Part shown: piece after piece, positions 54,428-63,196 of the stretch
Layout: each line of letters opens with the position of its first letter
How positions within the stretch are numbered: the stretch's first letter is position 1
Source of the DNA: Lachnospiraceae bacterium
Lineage (GTDB): Bacteria > Bacillota > Clostridia > Lachnospirales > Lachnospiraceae
Direction of reading: 5' to 3'
Length of the DNA stretch: 64,000 nt
Assembly: GCA_028689655.1 (NCBI GenBank)
Contig: JAQVCT010000009.1
Location: forward strand, 45,405-109,404
Notes under the pieces: generated by a model
The model's database searches: none
Told to the model about the DNA's origin: nothing
What the model saw: the letters and a program-made list of their open reading frames with translations, nothing else
Translations under genes and position numbers: made by a program

Positions 54428-56857
54428 TTATTCTGTCCTTAATCTTTCAGTCAAGGTATCCCGTTCAATAGATTTACAAATACAGAAACTTACCATCATT
54501 TGCAACCCTATCAAAACCACGGCGAAGATCAATATGGGCAATACAGAAACTTGGAAAACAATAAACTTGAGTGCCATGACCTCATTGGCAAGATAACAAA
54601 ACAATCTGCCACAAATTATGCCCGCTACAGTGGCAATACACACCGCTTTGACACTGATACTTGCTCCCTCACGATATAGCATTTTGCGAAGCTGCCGGTT
54701 TGTCATGCCTACCGCTTGCAAGAGAGCAAATTCACGTTTACGGATAATGGCACTATTGATAAGCACGTTTGCCATATTCAGCAGCCCAAAGACAATTACA
54801 AGTGCAGATATACCGTATAAACTGCTGGCTGCAGCTCCTATAAAATCTTTATATATCCTATATTCATCTGCATAGATGTGCAGCGTCAGGTTTGGATTTT
54901 GACTAATGATACGCCCTAATTCCACCTCTATCGCTTCTGTACTACTTTCGTTGCAAAGAATAGACAGATGGGAAGCATTGCTGAACGGTGAAATTTCATT
55001 GATTACTTTGGAAGATGTATAAAATAAACCTGTTGATGGGAAGTAGGCAATTCCTATTACCTTGAATTTCTTTTCTGCTGTTGTGCCGTTTGTTTCAAAC
55101 TCAAATCCCAAGGTATCACCAACTTTAATCTCATCATAATTAAGTGTACTGTTGTCCACTCGATACTTATTTATAATAATACCATCTGTGCCAATATCCT
55201 TATCGTCTATACTACCGCTTACTACCTTACTAACATTTACCAATAACTCTGGGGAAAGACTCTCGATAAACTCTGTTATATCATCTGTATCCTCCGTAAC
55301 TTTTGGATCCAAAAGAGTGCCTATCACACCTTCTTCTTTTATCACCTTTTCTACGCCGGGAATAGACAATATTTCATCTATTAATTCGTCGGATAATGGA
55401 TTGTTCTGAATGATTTGTGGGAAACGCTGGTAAAAATTATCTATCTGTACACCAACTTGAAAATCCTCATTGAGCGGATAGTTCTGTAAGAGCATAGCAG
55501 GAAGATTGATAGATGAAATCAATATGGCAAGAGCAATCATCAGTGTTCCGCTAATACTCAAAGAAACAACAGCCATACGGTTCTTTTTTCGGTTGACAGT
55601 CAAACTGTTCTTTGCCAAGGTGTGGGGGGTTATATTCTTCAAAGCCTTATGTTTTTTCCCAATGTCGGTATCGGTATATTTCATGGCTTCAATGGGAGAT
55701 ACAGAAGCAAGTATCTTCGTTGGTTTCCGTAAGGCTGCCTTGATTACTATACATATCAGCATACCGGACACAAGCGTTATGATAATATTATAAACAATCC
55801 ACTGCGTTCCGGAAATAAACAATGCAATGACCAAAGAAATCACCATGCCAAGGGGGATAAAGCATAGCGCTAAAATATTTCCCTGCCGTTTCAAAAAGTA
55901 GCGTAACTGTTTTTCGGTTGTTCCAAGAGACATCATTTGGGCGTACATTTGTATGGAGTTGATGACAGAAATGTAAAAAATGCTGTATATCACAAAGCTG
56001 CTTGCAAACATAAGAAATACAGCGAACAAAACAATCCCCACAAGTGCCGTCGGGTCCAGGTAAAAGCCCTCTATATACCTATCATTCAGAAGAATGTCAT
56101 AGTCTTTTATATCAAGTGCTAAACCCTTATTTTTTAGATATTCCTTTTGAGCTTCGGCACTCAAATTATTTTTTTCGGTATTTAGCTTTGCGAGCATATC
56201 CACACTGCCAGGGGTCTGTGTACTAAAAGAGGAAGTGGCTATACCGCTTGCCTGCCGTGCAAAATCCATTCGGAAATCATTTGATGTTAGAACATAAAAC
56301 TGATTGGCATCTTCCTGCTTTTCATTTTGAATGATACCGCAAATTGTAAATTGCCGTTCTTCCTGCCGATTTGTCAAGGCATTCATGTAGGAAAACACAA
56401 ATGTGTTTCCAATAGATAAACCATGCCGCTCCATATAAGTGGCTGATATGATTGCTTCATCCGGTTTAACAGGAATGCTGCCACTTAACAGCCCAAATCC
56501 TAAAAAACCCATAGAAACCGAATCCATATAGGCGAGGGTGGTTATGCCATCTTTGTCCACTGTACTTCCAAAATTCTTATAAAGCCCCACTGCTTCAAAA
56601 TCACTGTCATTCAGAAGTGTGTCCTTCGTTTCTCCATTGACCGCCCGGTACATGACATGGTAAGGAGTTTCATTTGCCAGTGAGAAAGCACTGTTAATCA
56701 AAACCATAACCACAACTGCCATAAGACAGGTTGCAATCAGAACGATCGTTCCAGACAGGAAAGTTTTTAATTTGTGAGCTTTCAAATCTGCTTTTGCCAA
56801 TTTCTTTAATACGCCTTTGTTGTTATTGCCAAACAATATATCATTCATTGCTACCAC
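54428..56857 (-). CDS. FtsX-type ABC transporter permease
   Basis: 809 residues. N-terminal helix (FLSGTIVLIATCLMAVVVMV), an extracytoplasmic region, FtsX helices (about 275-380), a second helix near 435 (VVSLSISGTLMIALAIL), a large outer domain of about 210 residues, and a closing FtsX block (SALVIVFGLLNMANVLINS, RKREFALLQAVGMTNRQLRKML). This two-part plan is seen in exporters of antimicrobial peptides and in MacB-like systems. It overlaps its ATPase gene by 7 bp. With the downstream-coded sensor and regulator it forms a typical peptide-response module. Confidence 0.92.
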   Translation of the reverse strand: MVAMNDILFGNNNKGVLKKLAKADLKAHKLKTFLSGTIVLIATCLMAVVVMVLINSAFSLANETPYHVMYRAVNGETKDTLLNDSDFEAVGLYKNFGSTVDKDGITTLAYMDSVSMGFLGFGLLSGSIPVKPDEAIISATYMERHGLSIGNTFVFSYMNALTNRQEERQFTICGIIQNEKQEDANQFYVLTSNDFRMDFARQASGIATSSFSTQTPGSVDMLAKLNTEKNNLSAEAQKEYLKNKGLALDIKDYDILLNDRYIEGFYLDPTALVGIVLFAVFLMFASSFVIYSIFYISVINSIQMYAQMMSLGTTEKQLRYFLKRQGNILALCFIPLGMVISLVIALFISGTQWIVYNIIITLVSGMLICIVIKAALRKPTKILASVSPIEAMKYTDTDIGKKHKALKNITPHTLAKNSLTVNRKKNRMAVVSLSISGTLMIALAILISSINLPAMLLQNYPLNEDFQVGVQIDNFYQRFPQIIQNNPLSDELIDEILSIPGVEKVIKEEGVIGTLLDPKVTEDTDDITEFIESLSPELLVNVSKVVSGSIDDKDIGTDGIIINKYRVDNSTLNYDEIKVGDTLGFEFETNGTTAEKKFKVIGIAYFPSTGLFYTSSKVINEISPFSNASHLSILCNESSTEAIEVELGRIISQNPNLTLHIYADEYRIYKDFIGAAASSLYGISALVIVFGLLNMANVLINSAIIRKREFALLQAVGMTNRQLRKMLYREGASISVKAVCIATVAGIICGRLFCYLANEVMALKFIVFQVSVLPILIFAVVLIGLQMMVSFCICKSIERDTLTERLRTE

Positions 56858-57528
56858 CTCCCTTGCTCGGCAATCCTGCCATCCTCGATACGAACAATTC
56901 GATGGGCGAGCTGAGCAATTTCGGCGTTATGTGTAATCATTACGATGGTCTGATGGAATGCATCACTTGTACGTTTCAGCAGGCCAAGAACGTCTCCGCT
57001 GCTTTTACTGTCGAGATTTCCCGTTGGCTCATCGGCAAGGATAATGGCGGGTTTAGATATTAATGCACGGGCAATCGCCACACGCTGTTGTTGACCACCG
57101 GAAAGATTGTTCGGCATATCCTGCATTTTGCTTTCTAAGCCTAACATCCGAATAACCTCGTTCATAAATTTTATATCCACGGTATCGCCGTCAAGCTCCA
57201 CAGGTAACACAATATTTTCATACACACTCAAAATGGGGACGAGATTATAGCTTTGAAAGACAAATCCAATGTTGCGGCGGCGAAAAATAGTAAGCTGTTC
57301 ATTGCTCATGTGAGCCAATTCCCTGTCCCTTATTTTAACACTGCCATAAGTAGGAATATCTAAGCCTCCCATCATATTCAGCAGCGTAGATTTTCCACTG
57401 CCGGAAGTTCCAACAACAGCAACAAATTCCCCCTGTTCAATGGTGAGTGTAACGCCGTCCAATGCCTTTGTCACGTTTGGTTCTGTGCCATAATACTTTT
57501 TTAGCTCTGTTACTTGTAAAATACGCAT
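56851..57528 (-). CDS. ABC transporter ATP-binding protein (LolD/MacB type)
   Basis: 225 residues. Walker A GTSGSGKST near residue 40, signature NNLSGGQQQRVAIARAL, Walker B AIILADEPTGNLDS, His in MITHNAE. Partner of the FtsX permease that overlaps its end. The start at 57528 is used because the earlier in-frame GTG falls inside the Shine-Dalgarno AAAGGA. A direct repeat and a -10 (TAGAAT at 57561-57566) lie upstream. Confidence 0.95.
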   Translation of the reverse strand: MRILQVTELKKYYGTEPNVTKALDGVTLTIEQGEFVAVVGTSGSGKSTLLNMMGGLDIPTYGSVKIRDRELAHMSNEQLTIFRRRNIGFVFQSYNLVPILSVYENIVLPVELDGDTVDIKFMNEVIRMLGLESKMQDMPNNLSGGQQQRVAIARALISKPAIILADEPTGNLDSKSSGDVLGLLKRTSDAFHQTIVMITHNAEIAQLAHRIVRIEDGRIAEQGRW

Positions 57529-57571
57529 GCTTAAATACCATCCTTTCACTTGATGGCTTTATTCTAAAGGG

Positions 57572-57636
57572 CAATCCTCGCAGAAATGTCACGTGAGAGT
57601 CCACTTTCCCTCTCTCAATTCTCGCAAAGCTGTGAC
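57572..57636. promoter_or_regulatory. Direct repeat upstream of the FtsX exporter genes, candidate response-regulator site
   Basis: CAATCCTCGCAGAAATGTCA at 57572 and CAATTCTCGCAAAGCTGTGA at 57616 agree at about 16 of 21 positions and start 44 bp apart. The nearer one overlaps the weak -35 of the exporter promoter, as expected for an OmpR-type activator. Confidence 0.55.
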
Positions 57637-57649
57637 ATTTGAAATTTAC

Positions 57650-58606
57650 TCACTTATGAGGAAGAAATACAGAAAAGGTTGAGCCTTGAGAGGCTTCCGA
57701 ACTTACCTTGATATAACCACCCTGTCTGGTAATGATTTCACGGGCAAGATACAGACCAATTCCAATACCGGGGGTATCGTGTACTTCTGCTTCCCGATAA
57801 AACCGTTTGAAGACTGCCCCTTGATGATTTTCAGAAATACCCTTGCCTGTATCGGTAATATCAACTTTCAAATACATTTCCCAATCCTCTACAGAAACAC
57901 AAATATTGCCATTCTCCGGTGTGTACTTCACGGCATTATCAAGAATATTGAACAGGGCTTCACTTGTCCACTTACGGTCATGCAACACGGTTAAATCTTC
58001 TTTGCAATCCACATCAACCGCAATGTGTTTGTGCTCCGCATTTAGTAGGATACCGCCCAATGCCGCCGCAAGTGTATGGTAAATAGGCTGTACTTTCAAT
58101 TCTAATGAGATTATGCCTGTTTCTAAACGGGAAGTTTTTATCATAGCCTGCATGAGAAAATCCAATTTATCAAGCTGTCCACTGCAAGCCATTAAGAATT
58201 CCTTTTGCTTTTCTTCGGACATAGACTGCTCCAGCAAAGTAGTATTTATCATTTTCAGGTTTGCGATTGGTGTTTTCACTTGATGTGAAATATCAGAAAT
58301 CAGTTCCTGTAAATCCATTCTTTCTTTTGTAATACTGCGGCGGTTTTCCTGCATCACTTCATACAAACGTGATAATCGATGGTTGATTTTATAAAATAGA
58401 TTTTCTTCCTCACTGGTCTGTGGCGGTTCCATTTCACCAGTCATCATATCATCCAACAGGCAACATAATCTATCTGAAAAAGCGGTTATCTTTCTGCGTA
58501 ATGCCATGATAAAAAATGCCACGCAAAGGAATATGAGCATAAAAAACAAAAGTCCACACCATATGGCATGAACATTATCTGTCAATAAAAAGAGTACAGT
58601 AGTCAC
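57650..58606 (-). CDS. Sensor histidine kinase
   Basis: 318 residues. Membrane helices at the N-terminus (IWCGLLFFMLIFLCVAFFIM) with almost no outside domain, HisKA with SDISHQVKTPIANLKM, HATPase with NILDNAVKYTP, DTGKGIS and GIGIGLYLAREI. Such intramembrane-sensing kinases usually work with an ABC exporter, here encoded next door. The GTG start overlaps the regulator's TGA (GTGA), with GGAGG 9 nt upstream. Confidence 0.94.
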   Translation of the reverse strand: MTTVLFLLTDNVHAIWCGLLFFMLIFLCVAFFIMALRRKITAFSDRLCCLLDDMMTGEMEPPQTSEEENLFYKINHRLSRLYEVMQENRRSITKERMDLQELISDISHQVKTPIANLKMINTTLLEQSMSEEKQKEFLMACSGQLDKLDFLMQAMIKTSRLETGIISLELKVQPIYHTLAAALGGILLNAEHKHIAVDVDCKEDLTVLHDRKWTSEALFNILDNAVKYTPENGNICVSVEDWEMYLKVDITDTGKGISENHQGAVFKRFYREAEVHDTPGIGIGLYLAREIITRQGGYIKVSSEASQGSTFSVFLPHK

Positions 58607-59286
58607 TTATTTATTCCTCCAATCCACATATAGCCCATGCCGTAAACAGTTTTTATATACTGCATAGTTCCCGTTTCAATTTTATTTCGAACACGGCTCA
58701 TAGCGGAAGTCAGAGCATGTTCATCCACAAAGTTACCGTCCGTATCCCACAGTTTTTCAAGAAGTACCTGCCTGGTCAGAACAATTTGAGCATTTTTCGT
58801 AAGCACTTTCAGTAAACGATATTCCATAGGTGTGAACACAATACTTTGCCCGGCAAGTGTGGCTGTCATTTCAGAAAAATTGATAAACAAATTTCCATCC
58901 TCGTAGCACTCCCCGCCATTTTGCTTTGAAATGCGGGCAAGCAATGCAGTAACTTTTTTCTGAAAAACGCTCATTGGAAAGGGCTTTGTTACATAATCGT
59001 CAGCACCTAATTCAAATCCACGCAACTGGTCGCTCTCCATATCACGGGCGGTGAGAAAAATCACAGCCGTATCGGGGCGGTATTCCTTAATTTCCTTACA
59101 AAAATCAAAACCGTCACCGTCCGGCAAATTAACATCCAGAACGATAAGGTCATAATCTTGTTTTTCACAATATTGCTTAGCGACAGATTTTGTCATGGCT
59201 GCGTCAACGGTGTATCCTGCCGCAGAAAGATTGTAGCAAAGTGTGTTGTTCAAAAGGCGGTCATCCTCAACCACTAATAGTTTCAT
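58603..59286 (-). CDS. OmpR-family response regulator
   Basis: 227 residues. Receiver (LLVVEDDRLL, phospho-Asp in IVLDVNLPDGDGF, Lys in VTKPF) and a winged-helix DNA-binding domain (TPMEYRLLKVLTKNAQIVLTRQVLLEKLW, here cited at residues 150-180, ending KTVYGMGYMW). Partner of the overlapping kinase gene. Its probable target is the direct repeat at 57572-57636. Confidence 0.95.
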   Translation of the reverse strand: MKLLVVEDDRLLNNTLCYNLSAAGYTVDAAMTKSVAKQYCEKQDYDLIVLDVNLPDGDGFDFCKEIKEYRPDTAVIFLTARDMESDQLRGFELGADDYVTKPFPMSVFQKKVTALLARISKQNGGECYEDGNLFINFSEMTATLAGQSIVFTPMEYRLLKVLTKNAQIVLTRQVLLEKLWDTDGNFVDEHALTSAMSRVRNKIETGTMQYIKTVYGMGYMWIGGINK

Positions 59287-59360
59287 ATTATCATTTCCTT
59301 TTCATAAAGCAGCACAATTTCATCAATGCCTGCCATGTCAATAATTGTAGCAGATGCCCT
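59283..59360 (-). pseudogene. C-terminal fragment of a YtrB-like ABC ATPase
   Basis: About 25 codons reading ...TIIDMAGIDEIVLLYEKE, ending in TGA that overlaps the ATG of the response regulator. It aligns with IDAATIDEIMLLYIKGE at the end of the ATPase encoded at 53023-53883 (about 11 of 17 residues). No N-terminal part is present. A remnant of a second regulator-ATPase-permease operon. Confidence 0.75.
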
Positions 59361-59422
59361 GTGCCGTCATCGCCACTTCACAGGGATTCAGTATCTACGG
59401 TACTTTTGGGTGGTTTTGTGTA

Positions 59423-59797
59423 TTATAGGAATATTACTATTGTATGCTTTCTTCCATTTGTATCAGCTTCGTCTATTTCTGAATACACTACATCAATAGC
59501 ATCCGCAGCTTGATTCTTCTTTTCCTTCAAAAGTGCTGAAGCTTTTGTTTCGCCACTCTTTACGCCGTGAACAACTTCTTTAATATCATCCCATTTTTTC
59601 CTAATTCCCGGGGCAACCTTGCCACTCCACCAATTTCTAGTTAATGTGGCAATTGCTTGTCTATTTTGTTCATCTGATAAAACCTCTTTTACTCCTTCAT
59701 ATAGTCCTTGAAGATAACATTCATTTTCTTTTTTACTGGCATGCCTTACCTCCGTTATATTCCGAATATCGAAGCAACGATTCCAATTATGGCACAA
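59423..59797 (-). CDS. Unknown small protein, possibly frameshifted at its start
   Basis: 124 codons in the open frame; residues about 20-124 look like a real charged protein (GLYEGVKEVLSDEQNRQAI, NWWSGKVAPGIRKKWDDI). The family is not recognised. The best start signal is GGAGG followed by ATG at 59742, but that ATG is in another frame; one extra A in the six-A run after GTA would join it to the main frame as MPVKKENECYLQG. The 59797 start is inside the gene upstream and has no site. Either a decayed gene or a sequence error. Confidence 0.5.
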   Translation of the reverse strand: MCHNWNRCFDIRNITEVRHASKKENECYLQGLYEGVKEVLSDEQNRQAIATLTRNWWSGKVAPGIRKKWDDIKEVVHGVKSGETKASALLKEKKNQAADAIDVVYSEIDEADTNGRKHTIVIFL

Positions 59798-60006
59798 ATT
59801 ACTACTATTCCCAGAAGAAGAAACATCCCCTGCATGAATTGCTTTTGTTTAAGTTCTTCATTTTTCCTTTTCTCTTCTTGCTTAATTTGGTATCTAGTCT
59901 TTTTAGGTGGATTCTTTGCTTTCTGATCCATCCCTTCCTCAACAAGCTTTTCAACATCTGCCTCCAAACTTGCTTCTTTATTTTTTAGACTTAACTTCAA
60001 CTTCAT
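59755..60006 (-). CDS. Small single-helix membrane protein, unknown function
   Basis: 83 residues. Highly charged Lys/Glu N-terminal part (about 1-57, containing KKTRYQIKQEEKRKNEELKQ) then a hydrophobic C-terminal helix (GMFLLLGIVVICAIIGIVAS). Purine-rich AAAGAGAAG lies 8 nt before the ATG. I do not recognise the family. It precedes the possibly frameshifted gene on the same strand. Confidence 0.6.
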   Translation of the reverse strand: MKLKLSLKNKEASLEADVEKLVEEGMDQKAKNPPKKTRYQIKQEEKRKNEELKQKQFMQGMFLLLGIVVICAIIGIVASIFGI

Positions 60007-60063
60007 ATTATCAGCTTCTCTTTCATTTATGTCATAACAGGTCTTGTATTTTTCGCGAATATG

Positions 60064-60291
60064 TTATTCTCTCTTCACATAAGTCAGTTCCACATCATAT
60101 CCCAATTCTTCCATCATAGCCAAAAAAGTCTTATTTACCACGCCATCCTGCTTCTTCACAATCCGGTTCACATACTGGCTCGTTGTCTTCATTTTTTCGG
60201 CCAACTGCGCCTGGGTAATTCCTTCTTCTATGCACTTTACCTTAATATCAACATCGATATTATTTTTTACTATGCTTTCACACCTATCCAT
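60064..60291 (-). CDS. XRE-type helix-turn-helix protein
   Basis: 75 residues, almost entirely one HTH domain: VKCIEEGITQAQLAEKMK then TTSQYVNRIVKKQDG. Similar small proteins are found in integrative elements and phages. Weak ribosome site. Upstream (60292-60481) is non-coding with a small CAACT/AGTTG palindrome near 60354. Confidence 0.7.
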   Translation of the reverse strand: MDRCESIVKNNIDVDIKVKCIEEGITQAQLAEKMKTTSQYVNRIVKKQDGVVNKTFLAMMEELGYDVELTYVKRE

Positions 60292-60481
60292 TCTTGATAA
60301 ATAACACGTTTCAGATAATTTATCATACCACAGTTTTTATGATTTTTCCACTCAACTGAGTTGTAGCACGAGAATACACGCTGGTTCTTTTATAGCTATA
60401 TCCAGGTGATGGGTGCTCACACTTATATACTAACACCATAAATCTTTATGTAAAAATAAGGCTAATGCTTTGCAACTATAT

Positions 60482-61225
60482 CTATTCCCACTTGAAAAAC
60501 TTCAAAGAAATACCGATACAAATAACCGCAATGATAATCATTACAAGAACAGAAAGTAAAACACTGTTAATTTCCAAGCCTAACGAAGCCATTTTTAGCA
60601 ATTTAATTCCTTGTGTCAGTGGCAAGATGTTTGCAACCTTTTGTAAGACTGTGGGCATGACCTCGTAAGGCAGCGTTGCCCCCGAAAATATCAGCATAGG
60701 AAAATATAAAATGCTTGCGATAGCTCCTGCCATTTTGGTGTTGGGTGCGATACCGCCTACCATCATGCCAATACTGAACATAGATACGACGACCAAAAGA
60801 TACCCACTAAAGAATGTACCAATCGAGCCATGAAATTGATACCCAAAAAACAGCTTTGCGGTAAGGTACAGCATCACAAGGGAAACAAGGGCATATAGGG
60901 TGTAGATTGCCACTTGCACGAATAAAATCAGTGCGGGGCTAATGGGGGTTACTTTGTATCGCTTTAATATTTTTCTGCTACGGTATTCCGATACAACCAG
61001 CGGCAATCCCATTACGCCGCCTGCACAAATGGAAATTGTGGCAAGTGCGCTGAAAGACTGTTCCAAAAAAGTATATCCCGCACCCTCGAAAGCAGGCTTG
61101 TTTCCGTAAATAATTCCAAGAATGATTAGCACCACAAGCGGAACACAGATTGCAAAGATAAACATATCCATTCCCCGTAAGGATAGCTTTAGCTCGGTTT
61201 TGAGCATTGTGTTAAAGGTTTTCAT
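60482..61225 (-). CDS. ABC-2 type transporter permease
   Basis: 247 residues with six membrane helices (FAICVPLVVLIILGIIYG, LATISICAGGVMGLPLVVSEY, FLSGYLL-type segments, AGAIASILYFPMLIFSGATLP). The motif EYRSRKILKRYKVTPISP is typical of ABC-2 exporters. Start at 61225 chosen for GGAGGG 8 nt upstream; it overlaps the ATPase gene by 14 bp. Probably a drug or peptide exporter under the MerR-type regulator. Confidence 0.9.
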   Translation of the reverse strand: MKTFNTMLKTELKLSLRGMDMFIFAICVPLVVLIILGIIYGNKPAFEGAGYTFLEQSFSALATISICAGGVMGLPLVVSEYRSRKILKRYKVTPISPALILFVQVAIYTLYALVSLVMLYLTAKLFFGYQFHGSIGTFFSGYLLVVVSMFSIGMMVGGIAPNTKMAGAIASILYFPMLIFSGATLPYEVMPTVLQKVANILPLTQGIKLLKMASLGLEINSVLLSVLVMIIIAVICIGISLKFFKWE

Positions 61226-61946
61226 CCGTTTGACCCTCCTCGTCTGTATACCAAAGATAAGCGTCCTCAAATTTTTCGTGCGGACTATTTTTCACTGCTT
61301 CGGAAACTGTACCGTAAAACACAATTTCTCCGTTTTTCAAAATGCAAATTTGGTCGCATAAGGCTTCTACCTCGTCCATAAAGTGAGAGGTTAAAAGGAT
61401 TGTTAGTCCTTTTTCCTTTAGTCCGGAAAGTATCTTCCAAACCTCCCGCCGTGCCTTTGCATCAAGCCCCGTTGTCAGCTCGTCCAAGAACACGACCTCG
61501 GGGTTGGGGATTAGTGCAAGGACGATAAAAAGGCGTTGCTTTTGACCTCCCGACAAATCCTTGACCAGACTTTTTTGTTTATCGGCAATCCCAAACCTTG
61601 TAAGCAAGTCCGCAGGATTTGCAGTATTTCGGTAAAGGCAGGCTGTCACCTCGCAAAGTTCCCCGACAGTGATTTGCTCTTGATAGTTGGTTTCTTGAAA
61701 CTGAACACCCACTTTTTCAAACAGCATTTTGCGGTTTGTCAGTGGGTTCATGCCCAAAACAGATACTTGTCCACTGTCTGCTTTTTTGGTTCCCAAAATA
61801 CATTCAATCGTTGTGCTTTTTCCTGCGCCGTTTGCACCGAGTAGTCCAAAAACCGTGCCGCGGCTAACTGAAAAACTCACATTGTTTACTGCGAGCAGCT
61901 TGCCATAGGACTTTGTAAGCTGCTTGACATTAATTATTTTCTGCAT
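61212..61946 (-). CDS. ABC transporter ATP-binding protein
   Basis: 244 residues. Walker A GANGAGKST, signature DLSGGQKQRLFIVLAL, Walker B VVFLDELTTGLD, His in LTSHFMDEVE. DrrA/CcmA-like exporter ATPase. AGGAGG lies 7 nt before the ATG at 61946; an upstream in-frame ATG is rejected. Paired with the overlapping permease and probably controlled by the regulator encoded just upstream. Confidence 0.95.
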   Translation of the reverse strand: MQKIINVKQLTKSYGKLLAVNNVSFSVSRGTVFGLLGANGAGKSTTIECILGTKKADSGQVSVLGMNPLTNRKMLFEKVGVQFQETNYQEQITVGELCEVTACLYRNTANPADLLTRFGIADKQKSLVKDLSGGQKQRLFIVLALIPNPEVVFLDELTTGLDAKARREVWKILSGLKEKGLTILLTSHFMDEVEALCDQICILKNGEIVFYGTVSEAVKNSPHEKFEDAYLWYTDEEGQTDENL

Positions 61947-61971
61947 AGATATTCCTCCTATTTTTTTCTTC

Positions 61972-62006
61972 AAAAAAAGAATACCACCAATAAAAACATT
62001 GGTGGT
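61972..62006 (-). terminator. Terminator hairpin between the MerR-type gene and the ABC operon
   Basis: Perfect 9-bp stem ACCACCAAT / ATTGGTGGT, then ATTC and seven T on the minus strand. It overlaps the candidate operator, so it may be part of the control of the ABC genes. Confidence 0.75.
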
Positions 62007-62019
62007 AAAGTGGAGGGTT
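62000..62019. promoter_or_regulatory. Candidate MerR-type operator, copy at the ABC operon
   Basis: TGGTGGTAAAGTGGAGGGTT. It matches 62808-62827 at 18 of 20 positions, same orientation. Confidence 0.6.
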
Positions 62020-62761
62020 ATGAAAATTTAAGTTTCATTTCTTGGAGCATAGCAATCATTTGACCTGCGTTATTTTCTGCGGCAAAAAGAGAAGTAATGA
62101 GTTTGTCACATACGGCAATAATATCCGTATTATCTTTGGGTGTATTCAGCGCATCTAATATATCTACATTTGGGTTTTTCGACAACTGGAAAAGCATTTG
62201 TAAAATTGCTTCCAACGAGTAGTTTGCACACCGTAAGGAGCGAATGATTTTGAGCTGCCGTATATCATCATCCATATAAACACGATACCCATTTTCTTTG
62301 CGTTTGACTGTAAGCAATCCGTTCATTTCCCAATTTCGCAAAGTATCCATTGAAATATTAAGATACTCGGATACCTCTTTTCGCTTTAGTGCATGAAAAT
62401 GTTTTGCTTCTTCACCATGTAAAATTTCTTGCACCAATGTAACGGCTTCCTCGGCGTTGGTGCGTTCTCTTTGAAGCTGCTCTAAATACTCTGCTGCAAG
62501 AGAAATCGCCTTATCAAAATCACCTGTAGCTGATACTTTTACCATTTGAATAATTTTCTTGCGCAAGCCATTTTGAAGCACCTCAATCTGAAAAGCAAGC
62601 CGAGCCAACTTGAATTGTTCAATATGAAAATCAGTAAAAACACGGTATCCGTTGGTCTGTCGTTTTGCTTTGGGTATCATCTCCCATTCCTCATAAAGCC
62701 GTACCGTGTTAGGATGCACCCCAATTACTGCCGCAACTTCAGCAGTTCTATAAATATTCAT
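62018..62761 (-). CDS. MerR-type regulator with two DNA-binding domains
   Basis: 247 residues. Two MerR helix-turn-helix units in one chain: YRTAEVAAVIGVHPNTVRLY with NGYRVFTDFHIEQF (residues 4-50) and KRKEVSEYLNISMDTLRNW with NGYRVYMDDDIRQL (about 125-170). The rest is helical, with no known drug-binding domain. Likely controls the ABC exporter downstream and itself by the 20-bp repeats at 62000 and 62808. Confidence 0.88.
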   Translation of the reverse strand: MNIYRTAEVAAVIGVHPNTVRLYEEWEMIPKAKRQTNGYRVFTDFHIEQFKLARLAFQIEVLQNGLRKKIIQMVKVSATGDFDKAISLAAEYLEQLQRERTNAEEAVTLVQEILHGEEAKHFHALKRKEVSEYLNISMDTLRNWEMNGLLTVKRKENGYRVYMDDDIRQLKIIRSLRCANYSLEAILQMLFQLSKNPNVDILDALNTPKDNTDIIAVCDKLITSLFAAENNAGQMIAMLQEMKLKFS

Positions 62762-62807
62762 CTTTTACCACCTCCCGCTACAGTACTATTATCACAAAGC
62801 AAAAGTC

Positions 62808-62827
62808 TGGTGTTATAGTGGAGGGTT
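62808..62827. promoter_or_regulatory. Candidate MerR-type operator, copy before the regulator gene
   Basis: TGGTGTTATAGTGGAGGGTT, about 46 bp upstream of the regulator start codon, with TGATAAT-type -10 sequence between. Confidence 0.6.
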
Positions 62828-63196
62828 TTATTATATCAAATATAATAAAGCTCTGCAAATATGATTCTCTCTAGATTATTATCACATCAAGCTGCTCTTT
62901 TTGCCCTTTTCTCTTAATTCCTTTCCTTGATTTTTCCCTTGCTATTCTCAATGCACCCTATAAAACAATATAATAAGTAGATTGCTTCACAGTAAGCACA
63001 TTACCGCAAATATGCGTAAAATCAAGGCTTTGTGGGGACTTAATAGCAATTAGAGTAAGGCTTTGAAACCTTATGAAATGTGAGTGATAGAATATAAATC
63101 TCTCGCTATTGCACTTAAACTTGCAACTTCGAGATTACTTTTCTTTCCCTACATCAAGTAGTATGAGTGCCGTAACAGGGGTGTTGCTCATAATCT
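62828..63196. other. Intergenic region without recognised gene
   Basis: About 370 bp, AT-rich. I see no credible frame, tRNA or terminator. Sequence character resembles the non-coding flanks of integrative elements, but I cannot name one. Confidence 0.4.
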
